From Thermofilum sp. (lineage in GTDB: Archaea; Thermoproteota; Thermoprotei; Thermofilales; Thermofilaceae), in contig JAJHRM010000166.1 in assembly GCA_020832965.1 (NCBI GenBank), positions 1 to 5,975 on the forward strand: a stretch of DNA of 5,975 bases. The letters run 5' to 3'. Numbering within the stretch: the stretch's first letter is position 1; every line of letters starts with the position of its first letter. Made by a program: the position numbers and the translations under genes. Positions 5,064 to 5,975 of this stretch are shown one piece after another. Under the pieces are notes generated by a model that was not told the origin of the DNA, did not search any database, and saw only the letters and a list, made by a program, of their open reading frames with translations.

Positions 5064-5334
5064 TTAGCTATTCGAAAAGATATCGCTCTTCGAATTCGAG
5101 GAATGCCTCATCGCTTCCCTCATCTTTTCCCAACCCCCTTTCGAAGCTTCTACGAAATCGGCTTCCATCTCATAGCTGCTATCGTATCCCCCCTTCCCCA
5201 TTTTCATAATTACCCGAGCGGCTTCCCTCGTAAGTTCTAGCAAGAACTCCCTTTAGGGTCAACTTAAGCAGCTCTAAAAGCTCATTTTTAATGATTTCGT
5301 AGATCTTATCGATTTCGCCAGCGCTCGTCTCCAT
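5064..5334 (-). pseudogene. Small unrecognised gene with an apparent frameshift
   Basis: I do not recognise this product. From ATG 5334 one frame reads METSAGEIDKIYEIIKNELL, then ELLKLTL, and continues as a poorer sequence to TAG at 5179. From about 5252 the next frame is clearly protein-like: REFLLELTREAARVIMKMGK, then GGYDSSYEMEADFVEASK and GGWEKMREAMRHSSNSK, ending at TAA 5064. Joining them gives a charged, helix-rich protein of about 89 residues with no membrane segment or signal peptide. The shift lies near 5250-5262. Alternatively these are two tiny overlapping genes, the second starting at a TTG. GGTGGT three bases before the ATG is a weak ribosome binding site. Base composition is intermediate between island and host flank. 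Its stop lies only 8 bp from the broken end of the racemase remnant, so the island boundary is probably here. Confidence 0.4.
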
Positions 5335-5393
5335 GCGACCACCGCGCTCAGCGCTTAAGCGTCAAGCGGCTGCGTAAAAGTTAGCACAGTACG

Positions 5394-5620
5394 TTACCCC
5401 TCCACCTCGCCTACAACGTGGTTCTTCACGAAGCGCCGCACTCCCAGACTGCTGCGAGCACGAGCAGCCTGCCCTCCACCCTAGCCAGCTTCAAGAGAAG
5501 GCCCTTGCCCGCGTAGAGCGTAGCGAAGCTCCCGTTCCGGGGACGTGGGAGGGGTAAAGAATAAGGATGGGAACGTCTTCAGGGAAGAGACCGTGAGGCA
5601 CCGCGAGGCGCGGAGCCCAT
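5394..5620 (-). pseudogene. Decayed small host gene, unrecognised
   Basis: On the minus strand a TATA-like CATAAATCC (about 5653-5661), a GAGGTGA (5629-5623) and ATG 5620 form a plausible gene start, reading MGSAPRGAS. The frame then stops. Later protein-like pieces appear in other frames: GLFPEDVPILILYPSHVPG (about 5590-5535), then NGSFATLYAGKGLLLKLA and RVEGRLLVLAA (about 5535-5445), and RRFVKNHVVGEVEG with TAA at 5394. The LYAGKGLLLKLARVEGRLL piece has strong GC third-position bias and is the most convincing. The chain requires about three frameshifts, so this is best read as a pseudogene downstream of the ATPase gene, or as badly called GC-rich sequence. No family is recognised, and the middle piece is the least certain. 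Confidence 0.35.
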
Positions 5621-5766
5621 GATCACCTCGAGCCTCCCGGCGCAACGCCCGAGGATTTATGGACGCCGGCTGCAGCGCTCATAGCAATCTACGCCGCTCT
5701 CTCGGTAGCTGTCGAGAAGGCTGTTGCGGCATCGAGTTCGCTGGGGCGCCGCTGGCTCAAGCTTCG

Positions 5767-5975
5767 CTAGCCGCCCGGCGCCTCGCTGGCTCCAACCGTG
5801 TGAACGCGCTGGACCGCGCCGTTCTCGATCGTTACCACGGTCGAGCCAGGCGGCTCCTCCACCTCGACGTGCGTCACCAAGAATATCTGGTCGAAGAAGC
5901 GGGTGAGCTCGCTCGCCAGGAGCTCGACGATCCTCTCCCTCCTCTCCTGGTCGGATGAGCCGAGCGGCTCGTCGA
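5767..5975 (-). CDS. C-terminal end of a Rad50/SMC-type ABC ATPase (partial)
   Basis: The frame enters from the right edge and ends at TAG 5767, showing 68 complete residues. It opens with DEPLGSSDQERRERIVELLA, which is the Walker B acid-Glu-Pro and D-loop region of the C-terminal ATPase lobe. FFDQIFLVTHVEVEEPPGS follows, where LVTH carries the switch histidine, and the end is VVTIENGAVQRVHTVGASEA. Order and spacing fit archaeal Rad50 or an SMC-like relative, which tether and process DNA ends with Mre11. The visible part cannot tell Rad50 from a related ATPase. Codons are strongly GC-biased, marking this as host chromosome. Overlapping plus-strand frames are artefacts of that bias. Confidence 0.75.
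   Translation of the reverse strand, partial: DEPLGSSDQERRERIVELLASELTRFFDQIFLVTHVEVEEPPGSTVVTIENGAVQRVHTVGASEAPGG

Noticed and set aside
5659..5958. Two overlapping plus-strand open frames at the right edge
   Set aside because: They are antisense to the Rad50/SMC-like C-terminus and arise from GC-rich codons lacking stops.
1..5975. CRISPR array or tandem repeats
   Set aside because: No regularly spaced repeats or spacer pattern were seen on either strand.

Overview
The window reads as chromosomal DNA of a hyperthermophilic archaeon, most likely a crenarchaeote (Thermoproteota). The signs are an intron-free archaeal tRNA-His with an encoded G-1:C73 pair, BRE/TATA promoters about 25 bp upstream of apparently leaderless or short-leader genes, GAGGTGA ribosome binding sites, GTG starts, a decayed archaeal-type DDE transposase and a Rad50/SMC-type ATPase tail. 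The outer parts (about 1-980 and 5340-5975) are strongly GC-rich. The middle (about 980-5060) is visibly AT-rich with AGA/TTA-type codon choice, as expected of an acquired island. The species is not identifiable by eye.

Layout, left to right. 1-164 (-) is the 5' part of an unrecognised GC-rich gene, apparently frameshifted inside an 18-bp perfect palindrome. 219-291 (-) is tRNA-His(GTG). 310-977 (-) is a transposase pseudogene with a recognisable promoter and RBS but several frameshifts and stops. 1110-2696 (+) is an intact histidine ammonia-lyase (hutH); an 11-bp perfect inverted repeat flanks its TATA box. 2700-3029 (-) is the C-terminal remnant of an amidohydrolase resembling DUF6282, split by three frameshifts. 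3030-3080 (+) is a 17-codon scrap of a DapF-fold racemase N-terminus. 3094-4473 (-) is an intact histidyl-tRNA synthetase. 4685-5056 (+) is the N-terminal half of a second DapF-fold racemase copy, most like the histidine racemase (CntK) branch, broken by an in-frame TGA just after its catalytic CGNGS motif. 5064-5334 (-) and 5394-5620 (-) are two small, unrecognised, apparently frameshifted genes. 5767-5975 (-) is the C-terminus of a Rad50/SMC-like ATPase.

The notable theme is histidine. A histidine-degrading enzyme, a histidyl-tRNA synthetase, remnants of two probable histidine-racemase-like genes and a tRNA-His lie within about 5 kb. Only hutH, hisS and the tRNA are intact; every other complete reading frame in and beside the island is decaying. 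A simple model is that an AT-rich cassette carrying HAL, a racemase pair, an amidohydrolase and HisRS arrived by transfer. It would have been pared down by recombination, with selection keeping hutH and hisS. The functional link between these genes is inference; the co-location and the contrast between intact and broken genes are seen directly.
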